Source: Armatimonadetes bacterium UBA5352
GTDB lineage: Bacteria > Armatimonadota > Zipacnadia > Zipacnadales > UBA5352
Assembly (NCBI GenBank): GCA_002411015.1
Contig: DHPY01000122.1
Location: forward strand, 47,261-66,880
Reading direction: 5' to 3'
Length of the DNA: 19,620 nt
In this document: one piece after another, positions 6,560-14,569 of the stretch
Layout of the letters: every line of letters begins with the position of its first letter
Position numbering within the stretch: position 1 is the first letter of the stretch
Position numbers and translations under genes: made by a program
Notes under the pieces: model-generated
The model's database searches: none
Told to the model about the DNA's origin: nothing
What the model saw: only the letters and a program-made list of their open reading frames with translations

Positions 6560-7603
6560 ATGATGAATGACTGCCGTTCACTGAAGACCGCGCTCATCCT
6601 CGCCCTGGCGATCCTCACGATCGCTCTGCCTGCATGCGCCCGGCCAGCCGATGAGCAGGGCCCCGGGACGGAGCAGCTCCTCGCATGGGCGGATACCTTC
6701 CGATATCAGGGCCTCAACGAGGAGGCGCTTGAGGTCTGCGCGGCGATCCTCGACGCCGACCGGGGCAACATCGAGGCGCTGCTGCTCCGCGGGCAGGTGC
6801 TCATCGCCGAGGACCGCCTCGATGAGGCTCTGCGCGACTTCACCCAGGCGCTCAAGCGGCAGCCGCGGAACGCCTTGGCGCTGGTGGGCCGGGCTCGCGT
6901 GTACCTCGCGCGAGGCAACCAGCCTCAGGCGAAGGCGGACGCACAGAAGGCGCTCAAGTTGACTGATGCGGCCGTGGACAAAGAGGATGCGAATGCGGCC
7001 ACGTGGTATGCGCGCGGGGTGGCGAAGGTGATCCTGCAGAACGACACCGCGCTGCAGGACTTCGTGATGGCGCTCAGCCTCGACCCGGCGCTGATGGACG
7101 CACACAGTGAGCGGGCTCACCTCTACGTGGCCGAGGGGCGGCCGGCGGATGCCCTCGACCAACTGGCGCGCGCCGTGGAGGTTCGGCCAGACTACGCGGT
7201 GGGCTACGTTGCGCGCGCGAGGATCCACTACGAGATGGGGAACCTCTCGGAGTCAGTCGCTGACCTGGACCGTGCGCTGGCGATCAACCCGCAGTACGCG
7301 CGAGCGTGGCACAACCGCGGGCTGATCAACGTCGAGCGCGGCTACTATCGCGAGGCGATCACCGACCTCACCTCCGCGATCATCGCGAAGCCCGGCTACG
7401 CCAGCGCGCATGTCTATCGCGGCCAGGCCTACCTGGAGTTCGACAACCCCTCAGCCGCGCGCGCGGACTTCGAGGCCGCGATGGAGCATGACCCGAAGGG
7501 CTGGGCCGGGAAGACCGCGGCCGATATGCTCAGCGACATGGGCGTCGAGGAGCCGCCGGTGCCCCCCTCAACAGCTCCCCCTCCGGAAGCGCCCACTATC
7601 TGA
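6560..7603 (+). CDS. TPR-repeat protein, probable lipoprotein
   Basis: The product (347 aa) has an N-terminal hydrophobic segment (about 10-24) ending in LPAC, a plausible though not ideal lipobox because Pro occupies the -2 position. It may thus be lipid-anchored outside the cytoplasmic membrane. From about residue 37 to 320 it consists of roughly eight tetratricopeptide repeats, with many units ending in a Pro (QPRNALALV, DPALMDAH, RPDYAVGY, NPQYARAW, KPGYASAH, DPKGWAG). TPR arrays are protein-interaction scaffolds, so no specific role can be given. The C-terminus is a short Pro-rich tail. ATG codons at 6560 and 6563 are both possible and neither has a Shine-Dalgarno sequence. It converges with the prepilin gene, the two stop codons being only 12 bases apart. 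Confidence 0.85.
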   Translation: MMNDCRSLKTALILALAILTIALPACARPADEQGPGTEQLLAWADTFRYQGLNEEALEVCAAILDADRGNIEALLLRGQVLIAEDRLDEALRDFTQALKRQPRNALALVGRARVYLARGNQPQAKADAQKALKLTDAAVDKEDANAATWYARGVAKVILQNDTALQDFVMALSLDPALMDAHSERAHLYVAEGRPADALDQLARAVEVRPDYAVGYVARARIHYEMGNLSESVADLDRALAINPQYARAWHNRGLINVERGYYREAITDLTSAIIAKPGYASAHVYRGQAYLEFDNPSAARADFEAAMEHDPKGWAGKTAADMLSDMGVEEPPVPPSTAPPPEAPTI

Positions 7604-7615
7604 GTCGCCGCGGCC

Positions 7616-8266
7616 TCACCTGAACGTGCTCTGCGCCTGGGCCGGCTCGAACTTCACGTGCCCGTCGAGGTAGCAGATGTTGATGGATGAGTTGTGCGCC
7701 TCGTGCAGGTTCACACCGAACTGCTCCCGCGTCAGCTTGCACCAGGCGTCCGACCATAGCCAGCAGTCGCTGTCCCACATCTCCGTCATCACGCGCGGCT
7801 GATTGCCGGTTCGCTGGCGCACGAAGCCCCACGAGATCCACGTGTTGAAGTCCTGCGGCCCCGGAGATACCGTGTTAGGAACCTGGTCAAAGCTGAAGCA
7901 GTAGTAGCCGATGTTACCCGCGGCGCGATTGGCCGGCGTGTCCTGATAGGCGGTCATCCACTGCGCCGTGCGCGGCAGCGAGGGGCAGTAGAGGATCCCC
8001 ATGTTCTTGATGTAGGGCATGATCTGATTGACCAGCCGCGCGGAGGTCAGGCTGGAGTTCCCCGGGTAGTAGCCGCAGGGCAGACGCTCGTCGTAGTCCC
8101 CGGCGTACATCTTCGAGGCGAGGCCGATCTGGCGCAGGTTCGAGGCGCAGGTGGTCTTTCGGGCCTGCTCCCGCGCCTTCGCGAAGACCGGGAAGAGGAT
8201 TGCGGCAAGGATCGCGATGATCGCGATGACAACAAGCAGTTCGATGAGGGTGAAACCGCGCTTCAT
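7616..8266 (-). CDS. Type IV prepilin-like / DUF1559-type protein
   Basis: The protein (216 aa) starts MKRGFTLIELLVVIAIIAIL. This is a prepilin N-terminus with cleavage and methylation expected between Gly4 and Phe5, Glu at mature position 5, and a hydrophobic helix to about residue 25. FPVFAKAREQARKTTC and SNLRQIGLASKMYAGDYDE follow, and the C-terminal region has ICYLDGHVKFEP, matching the DUF1559 group that is greatly expanded in Armatimonadota, Planctomycetota and Verrucomicrobiota. It would be processed by a prepilin peptidase and sit at the cell surface or in a pseudopilus; its exact role is unknown. ATG at 8266 is chosen because AGGAG lies eight bases upstream and the motif must be N-terminal. 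It is last in the minus-strand gene run, 35 bases after the ABC ATPase. Confidence 0.9.
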   Translation of the reverse strand: MKRGFTLIELLVVIAIIAILAAILFPVFAKAREQARKTTCASNLRQIGLASKMYAGDYDERLPCGYYPGNSSLTSARLVNQIMPYIKNMGILYCPSLPRTAQWMTAYQDTPANRAAGNIGYYCFSFDQVPNTVSPGPQDFNTWISWGFVRQRTGNQPRVMTEMWDSDCWLWSDAWCKLTREQFGVNLHEAHNSSINICYLDGHVKFEPAQAQSTFR

Positions 8267-8301
8267 GACGACAGCTCCTGTCACAAAATGGCGCTTACCG
8301 G

Positions 8302-8997
8302 CTAACCCGCGGCGACATCCATCTTCGAAGGCGCGGCCGAATCGGAGACCAGCCTGCCTGAATCGAGGCGGATGATCCGTGCCGCGCGCGAGGCCGCCTC
8401 GCGGTCATGCGTCACGAGCAGCACCGTCCCGCCTTCCTCGGCGAAGCCCGCCAGCGCCTCGAGCACGCCCGCGGCGTTACGCTCGTCGAGGTTCCCGGTC
8501 GGCTCATCGGCCAGGATGACCTTCGGCCGGTGCAGCATCGCGCGGGCCAGAGCGACACGCTGTCGCTCGCCCGTGCTGAGCTCCGCCGGCGTATGCCCCG
8601 CGCGCTCCGTCAGGTTGAACCGCTCCAGCAGCTCCTCGGCGCGCATCCTCGCATCACCGGCCGCCAGCGCCAGCGTCGGCGCGAGGACGTTGTCGCGGAC
8701 GTTGAGGTAGGGGATGAGGTGAAACTGCTGGAAGACGAAGCCGATGGTGGTCGCGCGGAACTGCGCGCGGCGCTCCAGCGGCATCGCGTAGAGGTCCTGT
8801 CCATCCACCGTCACGCGGCCGCTATCCGGCTGCAGCAGCGCGCCGACCGCCAGCAGCAGCGTGGTCTTCCCGCAGCCGCTCGGCCCCTGCACCGCCGCGA
8901 ACTCCCCCGCGCCGATCTCGAGCGTCACGTCATCGAGCGCCCGCACCTCGTGCCTGCCCGCGCGGTAGCTCTTCCCTATGCTCTCAACGCGCACCAT
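8302..8997 (-). CDS. ABC transporter ATP-binding protein (MacB/LolD type)
   Basis: This is a 231-aa ATPase that would power the adjacent permease. All nucleotide-binding motifs are present: Walker A GPSGCGKT (38-45), Q-loop FVFQQFHLIPY (87-97), signature LSTGERQRVALARA (140-153, with Thr in place of the more common Gly), Walker B VILADEP (160-166) followed by TGNLDE, and the switch His in LLVTHDRE (193-200). The start KSYRAGRHEVRALDDV and the absence of a fused permease place it with LolD/MacB-type exporters. The start is eight bases after the permease stop, and AGGAGG is formed by the last permease codons. The substrate is unknown. Confidence 0.94.
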   Translation of the reverse strand: MVRVESIGKSYRAGRHEVRALDDVTLEIGAGEFAAVQGPSGCGKTTLLLAVGALLQPDSGRVTVDGQDLYAMPLERRAQFRATTIGFVFQQFHLIPYLNVRDNVLAPTLALAAGDARMRAEELLERFNLTERAGHTPAELSTGERQRVALARAMLHRPKVILADEPTGNLDERNAAGVLEALAGFAEEGGTVLLVTHDREAASRAARIIRLDSGRLVSDSAAPSKMDVAAG

Positions 8998-9004
8998 GCC
9001 GCAC

Positions 9005-10288
9005 TCATTCCTCCTGTAGGATCACTGCCGGGTCCTGCCGGGCGGCCGCGCGGGCCGGCAGCCAGCTTGCGACCGCCGCGAGCACCGGTGCCCCCAGCAG
9101 CGCCGCCGCGAGCAGCTTCGGGTCCACGAGCTTGCCGAAGGCCTCACTGCCGGGCATGACCTCGCTCAGATACGCGCCCGCGAGCAGCCCCACCACGACG
9201 CCGACGATCCCTCCGGCCAATCCCATCAGCAGCGCCTTGAGCAGGAAGGCCGACTGGATGCGCCGGCCACTGACGCCGATGGCCCGGAGGATGCCGATCT
9301 CCGCCCGGCGCTCGCGCACGTTGCCCATCATCAGGAACATCACCCACGCGCCGGCGCCGATCGCCGCGACCGGAACGAGCACGCTCGCGAACACCCGCCG
9401 CTCCTCCCGCAGGCCCGCGCGATATTCCATCTCCTGCGCGACCGCCTTCTCATGCGCCTCCGCGGCCCGCTGCCGCGCCAGCCCTCGTGCCTTGATCAGC
9501 GATGAGAACTCGTAGACGCGCGTGTCCGGGAGGATCTTGCGCACGTGGTCCTGGATCGAGCCAAGGTCCTCAACGTTGCAGAGGCACTCGAGCGCGAGGA
9601 TGCCGTTGATCTGCCCCGGCCGCCCCAGCCACTCCTGCGCCTGCTTGAGACTCACCCAGGCGGTGTAGTCATCCTGCGTGCCCCTCCGCCCGAAGACCTC
9701 GCGCACGGTGAGTTTCTTCCCGCGCATCGTGATGGTGTCGCCGACTGCCGCGCCGATCTCCGAGGCAAGCTCCGAGCCGAACTTGATGTCGCCCTGCTCC
9801 ACCGGCTGCATGATCGGGGGACGCTTGTTCTTCGGGCTGTTGCGGAAGGCAAGCTGCCCGCGCACGCCCGTGAGGAGCACCTCGCGCTTCATCTCCGGCC
9901 AACTCACGACCTCCTGCAGCAGCGGCAGCAGGTGATTGAGCGTCTCCACGTTCTGGTCCGCGAGCTGCTGCGCCCAGTCCTCCGGCATGTAGTGCGTCGG
10001 GTAGTTCAGCCGCTGTAGCTCGTCCATGTCCTGATCCCTGTGCAGGATCAGCACGTTGTAGCCCATGTCCTTCATGATGACCCGGTAGTCGTCCTCGAGC
10101 TGCGCCATCTCCTCGCGAACCTCGGCCTCTTTCTGCGCCACGAGCTCCTCGGTGCGCAGATCATGCCCGCCGAGCATGGTCAACGAGCCGACGAGCACGC
10201 CGACCGCAATCATGACTGAAAGCAAGCCCAGCATGAAGCTGAGCTTGCGATGAACGATCTCCTGGATGCTAAGTCGCAACACGTTCAT
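9005..10288 (-). CDS. FtsX/MacB-type ABC transporter permease
   Basis: This is the membrane subunit (427 aa) of the exporter formed with the next gene. One transmembrane helix lies at about 18-39. A long extracytoplasmic domain (about 42-298) follows, starting with an acidic coiled segment (EELVAQKEAEVREEMAQLEDDY). Three further helices at about 299-322, 350-373 and 390-412 form the FtsX domain, with the typical cytoplasmic loop RERRAEIGILRAIGVSGRRI between the first two. The C-terminus ARQDPAVILQEE matches MacB-like permeases. Four helices in all point to mechanotransmission or lipoprotein/peptide export rather than classical import. ATG at 10288 is chosen over an upstream extension because the extension is a low-complexity Arg/Ser run lying antisense-like inside the preceding gene. 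The first 20 bases overlap the end of that gene. Confidence 0.92.
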   Translation of the reverse strand: MNVLRLSIQEIVHRKLSFMLGLLSVMIAVGVLVGSLTMLGGHDLRTEELVAQKEAEVREEMAQLEDDYRVIMKDMGYNVLILHRDQDMDELQRLNYPTHYMPEDWAQQLADQNVETLNHLLPLLQEVVSWPEMKREVLLTGVRGQLAFRNSPKNKRPPIMQPVEQGDIKFGSELASEIGAAVGDTITMRGKKLTVREVFGRRGTQDDYTAWVSLKQAQEWLGRPGQINGILALECLCNVEDLGSIQDHVRKILPDTRVYEFSSLIKARGLARQRAAEAHEKAVAQEMEYRAGLREERRVFASVLVPVAAIGAGAWVMFLMMGNVRERRAEIGILRAIGVSGRRIQSAFLLKALLMGLAGGIVGVVVGLLAGAYLSEVMPGSEAFGKLVDPKLLAAALLGAPVLAAVASWLPARAAARQDPAVILQEE

Positions 10289-11639
10289 GCTCTTCGTCCC
10301 CTGCAGCCTGACGCCGTCGTCGGAGGAGCGCGAGCGCCGTGGTGACCAGCGCCGCGATGAGTGCAATTGCGCCGACGGCCTGCGCGAGGCCGCCGGGATC
10401 GTCAGTGTCGTCAACAGTGGCCGCCATGACCTGCGCCTGCTGATCGAGCGCCCGTTCGCGATCGGCCGGCTCCGTGAGCGTCTGCGGCACGGCGGCTGCA
10501 GAGCCCTCCGGCGCAGGCGGCCCGAAAGGCTCAGGCGCGGATGTCCGCGCACTCGACGGCGCGGGAGCCGTACCGGCGCCGCCCGATGCGGCCGCCCTGC
10601 GCGCCTGCGATGGCCCTGAAGCCTCGCGCTCGCGGATCGCGTCAGCCTCCGCCAGACGCCGCTCGGCCTCCGCCGCGCGATCCTGGAAGCCGGCCATCCC
10701 GGCCGGCGGCGGGAGGTTCTCGACCGCCGTCTGCGCGACCTGCGTATCCCAGTCGAGCGCGATCAGCATGTCGGTGCCCGGGTTGCTGTCCTTCACCTCG
10801 CAGGAGCACGGGCCGGTGACGAACTCCGCCGCCTGAGTGATGGTCCGCTCATTGATCCCCGGCCCCGCGAGCGCGTAGAGCACCAGGCCTCGGCCGTAGA
10901 TCGGGAAGACCAGCGGCTCGCGCGCGAACTTCGTCGCGAGATCGTCCTCAGTGTGCAGCAGCATGCTCACCAGCATCTGCTCGGCGGCCGCTTCCCTGCT
11001 GAGGCGGTGGATCGTGAACTTGATCGGCGGCGGCTCAGGAGGCGGCGCCCCGCCCCACGTCGCCACCACCGGGAGCTTCAGAGTCTTCTCCAGCCGCGCG
11101 AGTTCTCGCTCGAGCAGCGCGGCGGCCGCGTTGTCCTTGCCGCGATCCCCGCTCTCCAGCAGCACCCACGACGCCGTCGTCCGCTGCATGAGGTCCGTCG
11201 CAATCTGCCTGCGCAGCGGCGAGTCGAGCAGCCCGCGCGCGTTCGCGCTCGTCAGCGGCCCAGTCCATGCCGGCTGGGCTATACGCTTCACAGGGGGGTA
11301 GTAGGCGGCCATCCACGGCAGCTTCGCGCCCGACTGCTCGGCAAAGCGCCGGAGCATCGCTTCATCCGGCCCGGCCGCGAGGTCCACCGCCCTGACGCGC
11401 AGATTTCCCTGTGCCGCCTCAGCCCCCTCGCGGAGCAGGCCCAGCGCCTCGCGCTGCGGTGCGGAGAGCGCGCCGCGGTGGAAGACGATAACCTCGTAGG
11501 CGTCCGATGTCCAGTTCTCCAGCGCGTACTGGAAGACCGGGATGTCGCAGGCGCGGCTGCTCGCAACGCACGACAGCGCAAGCACGATTGCCATCGTGGC
11601 GACCGGACTGAGCGCCGGGAGGCTTCGCCTCTGCGGCAT
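10269..11639 (-). CDS. Exported, membrane-anchored protein of unknown function with CDIPVF and CSC motifs
   Basis: The 456-aa product has an N-terminal signal sequence (about 12-30). The predicted mature end starts at Cys31 in ACDIPVFQYALENW. An alpha/beta-looking region then carries DAYEVIVFHRG, LPWMAAYYP, the segment SWVLLESGDRGKDNAAA and KTLKLP. Further on are FPIYGRGLVLYALAG and GPCSCEVKDSNPGTD with Cys278 and Cys280. After a Pro/Ala-rich, low-complexity stretch (about 340-415), a transmembrane helix (about 417-439) and a basic cytoplasmic tail end the protein. It should therefore be anchored with its bulk outside. I recall similar uncharacterised proteins in planctomycetes next to FtsX-type transporters, but cannot verify this. 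ATG at 11639 has AGAGGA eight bases upstream; ATG 11687 would put 16 polar residues before the signal sequence. It overlaps the permease gene by 20 bp. Confidence 0.8.
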   Translation of the reverse strand: MPQRRSLPALSPVATMAIVLALSCVASSRACDIPVFQYALENWTSDAYEVIVFHRGALSAPQREALGLLREGAEAAQGNLRVRAVDLAAGPDEAMLRRFAEQSGAKLPWMAAYYPPVKRIAQPAWTGPLTSANARGLLDSPLRRQIATDLMQRTTASWVLLESGDRGKDNAAAALLERELARLEKTLKLPVVATWGGAPPPEPPPIKFTIHRLSREAAAEQMLVSMLLHTEDDLATKFAREPLVFPIYGRGLVLYALAGPGINERTITQAAEFVTGPCSCEVKDSNPGTDMLIALDWDTQVAQTAVENLPPPAGMAGFQDRAAEAERRLAEADAIREREASGPSQARRAAASGGAGTAPAPSSARTSAPEPFGPPAPEGSAAAVPQTLTEPADRERALDQQAQVMAATVDDTDDPGGLAQAVGAIALIAALVTTALALLRRRRQAAGDEEHERVAT

Positions 11640-11705
11640 GACCGTGGTCCTCTCATCTGCCCAGGGAGTATCAGTAACCATTGTCACTTCGCCGGGTTGT
11701 ATCCG

Positions 11706-12788
11706 CTACCTTCCCCGCACCGGTCCGTTCAGGTTCACCGAGAGCGTGAACTGGTGTTGCGTAATGTCCGTCACGATGCCGATCGGCTGGCGCGGCGCGG
11801 ACATCGTCGCCTCGGTCCCGTCGCAGAACATGCCGAGCGTCGGGCTGAAGGTCATCACATCAACGCGGTTCTGCGCCGGGTAGAAGCGCAGCAGCCGGAT
11901 ATAGCCGTCGCGGATATCCGAGAGCATCTCGTGGACGATGTTATCCTCCTCGCCCATCGTCTGCATCCGCATCGCCTGGGTGGAGCGCTGGTCGCCGCAC
12001 AGCACCATCATCACGTTCGGGTGGAAGCGCACTACCTCGTCCCACATTGCCTGCGGGCTGTTCCCGCGACCGTCTGCTCGGTGGCACTTGCTCCACTGCA
12101 TGCGGCCCTTACCGATGGCGTTGTAGCTGAAGTCGCCCCACTCGGTCACCGGCCCGAGCCACATGTGCGTGGTGATGATCGCCCGCCGGTCGGGGTGAGT
12201 CGAGAGCACCTCATCGGCCCACGCCAGCACCTCATCGGGCGCATTGCACTCAAGGTTCATGAAGAGCAGGTCAACACCCTCGACGCTCACCAGGTGGTAG
12301 CTGTTCGCGTTGTTATCGGCTGATCCGCCATACCAGTCGAAGCCCTTGAACCGGTCCGCGCCGAAGAACTCCTCGAAGAGCGGCTTCTCGCCGCTGCTCG
12401 CGCTCATATCGTGGTTGCCGATGCACAGGCCGTAGGGCACCACGCCGTGCAGCCTGTCGAGCGCGGCCCGCGCGATCTCCCACTCCTCGCGATTGGTGGC
12501 GGTGTTGACGATGTCACCCACGTGCGTGACGAAGGTGATCCGCTGCGCCTCCCGGTTGTCCACGATCCACTGCGTGATGGCGTGGAAGACCTCCGGGCCG
12601 CTGTACTGGCCGCTGGGCGAGCCACCGCTGGAGTAGTCCTGCGTATCCGGCAGCATGACCACGGTGAAGCTGCCCTCAGGGGCGGGATCGGGCGCCTGCG
12701 CGGCCGCCGCAGCGCCTCCTGCCGCCAGCAGGCCGAGAATCGTCGCGATCTTGACCGCCCTGCGTATGGAGCATCGGATCCGAGTCAT
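11706..12788 (-). CDS. Secreted calcineurin-like metallophosphoesterase
   Basis: The product (360 aa) has a signal peptide (about 8-32, Ala-rich end) and a metallophosphoesterase fold. Metal-site motifs are PDTQDY (47-52, Asp48 with Gln at the place of the usual His), THVGDIVN (88-95, Asp92), GNHD (124-127) and the His of ITTHMWLG (His208). The last motif, normally GHxH, reads LCGDQRSTQ (263-271), so the two C-terminal His ligands are missing. Such proteins hydrolyse phosphate mono- or diesters outside the cytoplasm; the substrate is unknown. ATG at 12788 is supported by GGGAGG five bases upstream, and longer readings add a low-complexity Arg/Ser segment. The gene is 73 bases after the hydrolase and 66 before the next gene, in the same direction. 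Confidence 0.9.
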   Translation of the reverse strand: MTRIRCSIRRAVKIATILGLLAAGGAAAAAQAPDPAPEGSFTVVMLPDTQDYSSGGSPSGQYSGPEVFHAITQWIVDNREAQRITFVTHVGDIVNTATNREEWEIARAALDRLHGVVPYGLCIGNHDMSASSGEKPLFEEFFGADRFKGFDWYGGSADNNANSYHLVSVEGVDLLFMNLECNAPDEVLAWADEVLSTHPDRRAIITTHMWLGPVTEWGDFSYNAIGKGRMQWSKCHRADGRGNSPQAMWDEVVRFHPNVMMVLCGDQRSTQAMRMQTMGEEDNIVHEMLSDIRDGYIRLLRFYPAQNRVDVMTFSPTLGMFCDGTEATMSAPRQPIGIVTDITQHQFTLSVNLNGPVRGR

Positions 12789-12861
12789 GACCGCCTCCCT
12801 GCGTGGTGCGTCTGCCGAGAGGCGTTCTTCCCCGGGCTGAGGAGGAGTCCTCCGGCGGAGG

Positions 12862-14559
12862 TCACGGCAGGACCGGGAGGATGACGCGCGTCGGGCGGGC
12901 GCGGTCCATGAAGACCGTGTTGTTGGCCACCAGTGCCTCGGCATATTGCGGCTCGCCACCTGGCGTCTCACCGCGCAGCCGTTCGGCAATGAGCGCGCGG
13001 GTGACCGCGTGATCCCCGTAGGCCTCACCGGTGTTCGGGTTGATGTCGAAGCGGTCGAAGTTGCTGCTCGAGAGCGCCAACCGCAGGCGGTGGCCAGGCG
13101 CGATGGCGATCGCGATGTAGCCGAGGTCGATCTCGAACTCGTAGACCTCCGCCGGCGCGAGCAGCGCATCCTGGAGGAAGCCGTCGCGGTAGCGGCCCTT
13201 CACGATGCCGTCGAGGAAGATCATCGAGCGGCCGTCGGGGTACACGTCCGTCAGCTTCGCGGTGAAGTCTGTGTCAGTGCGGTCGGAGGCGCCGTACAGC
13301 ACCACCCTCACCTGCCCAACGATCGTGAGTGGCGTCTCAAGCGGCTCGGTCGTGAAGAGCAGCACATCCGCGCGATCCTCAACGGGCCGCTGGTCGTGGG
13401 GGCCGGTCACGGGCATCTGCGCGTGCACCCGCCCGACCGTCGGCACCGGATCGCGCGGGTCATAACGGTAGCTGACAGAGGTTTCCTCGTCATCAGACGG
13501 CCTGTGACGGAGGCTACCATCCTCGTGCGCGAAGAACGCTACTTCGGAGGTATCAGGCGGGAAGTCGAGCGCGCTGACCCAGGTATTGCCCGGCGCGCGC
13601 GGCTCACCCGCGGCGCCCATCAGGTAGTAGCGCACCGGAGGCTGCTCCATCACCCCGTTCTCCACGCCCTTGAGCCAGTGGTCGAACCACGGCAGCCAGA
13701 CCTCCTTCGGCCAATCCGGCTTCGCGCTCGCCGGGAAGGTCACTCCGCCGGGCAGGACGAGGGGCTTCCCCGGGTCCTGCTCCTGAAGCACTCCGTGCCC
13801 CCACGGCCCGATGATCAGCTTCTGATTGCCCTGCGCCTCCGGCCCGCCATGCTCCTGGCAGGCGCGGAAGATCTCCACCGCGCCCTCCTTGTAGAAGTCG
13901 AACCAGCCTGCGCTGTGCGTCATCGGCACGTTGAAGCTGCTGATCTGCGAGGTCCCGTAGCTCCGGATGCGGCGGTTGATGAGTTGGGGCGTGCGCTGAG
14001 TGAACGGCCCCCGCAGGAGCGTCTCGTAGTCGGCCTTGCGGAAGACCGGCGGGTAGAGCGAGTCGGTGTAGTAGTTACCGGGCGCCTGCGCGGGGATGGC
14101 GCAGGCCAGACTCGGCGGGTCGGTCACCGCTGCCTCATACTGCGCCGCGCCAAGATGCGAGTAGCCGAGCATCCCGACCTTGCCGTTGCACCACTTCTGC
14201 GCGGCCAGCCACTCGATCGTGTCATAGCCGTCGTTGTGCCGCGGCTGGCCCTGGCCGGCATCCGCCGAGGCGTAGAAGCCGCGCATGTCCTCCACGCAGA
14301 ACGCGTAGCCGTTGCCCAGGAACGTCTGACGCCAGTACTCGATCGGCCCTGCCTGGTCCTTGTTGTAGGGCGTGCAGACGAGGATCACTGGAATGCCGTC
14401 GGGGAAAGCCTCCTCCGAGTGGTCCGGCGGCATATACAGATCAGCCGCAAGCGTCGCGCCATCGCGCATGGGGATGGCGATCGTCTGCTTCGCGGGCTGT
14501 GCGGAGGCGCCCCGCAACGCCGTGAGGAGAACGAGCAGCGGCCAGAGTCTGCGCACCAT
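12862..14559 (-). CDS. Secreted CocE/NonD-type serine hydrolase
   Basis: This is an alpha/beta-hydrolase (565 aa) of the CocE/NonD or X-Pro dipeptidyl-peptidase-like family, which cleaves esters, amides or Pro-dipeptides. A signal peptide covers about residues 1-20. The full catalytic triad can be placed by family motifs: Ser134 in GMLGYSHLGAAQYEAA, Asp221 in SAGWFDFYKEGA and His255 in LIIGPWGHGV. The start of the catalytic domain, IPMRDGATLAADLYMPP, and the oxyanion Tyr in VCTPYNK are also typical. The C-terminal third is the jelly-roll domain (from about PLTIVGQVRVVLYGAS to GHRLRLALSSSNFDRFDINPN). Family length is about 550-600 aa, so it is complete. ATG 14559 has GAGG eight bases upstream; GTG 14568 is in frame but sits directly against that site. 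It begins ten bases after the preceding stop. Confidence 0.94.
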   Translation of the reverse strand: MVRRLWPLLVLLTALRGASAQPAKQTIAIPMRDGATLAADLYMPPDHSEEAFPDGIPVILVCTPYNKDQAGPIEYWRQTFLGNGYAFCVEDMRGFYASADAGQGQPRHNDGYDTIEWLAAQKWCNGKVGMLGYSHLGAAQYEAAVTDPPSLACAIPAQAPGNYYTDSLYPPVFRKADYETLLRGPFTQRTPQLINRRIRSYGTSQISSFNVPMTHSAGWFDFYKEGAVEIFRACQEHGGPEAQGNQKLIIGPWGHGVLQEQDPGKPLVLPGGVTFPASAKPDWPKEVWLPWFDHWLKGVENGVMEQPPVRYYLMGAAGEPRAPGNTWVSALDFPPDTSEVAFFAHEDGSLRHRPSDDEETSVSYRYDPRDPVPTVGRVHAQMPVTGPHDQRPVEDRADVLLFTTEPLETPLTIVGQVRVVLYGASDRTDTDFTAKLTDVYPDGRSMIFLDGIVKGRYRDGFLQDALLAPAEVYEFEIDLGYIAIAIAPGHRLRLALSSSNFDRFDINPNTGEAYGDHAVTRALIAERLRGETPGGEPQYAEALVANNTVFMDRARPTRVILPVLP

Positions 14560-14569
14560 CGCGAACACC

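Noticed and set aside
10289..10552. N-terminal extension of the permease by 88 codons
   Set aside because: The extension is Arg/Ser-rich and overlaps real coding sequence of the upstream gene. The family start MNVLRLSIQEIVHRKLSF has its own ribosome binding site.
10953..12323. 456-codon plus-strand open frame
   Set aside because: It is antisense to the Cys-motif protein and the metallophosphoesterase, and shows only Arg/His-rich low-complexity sequence.
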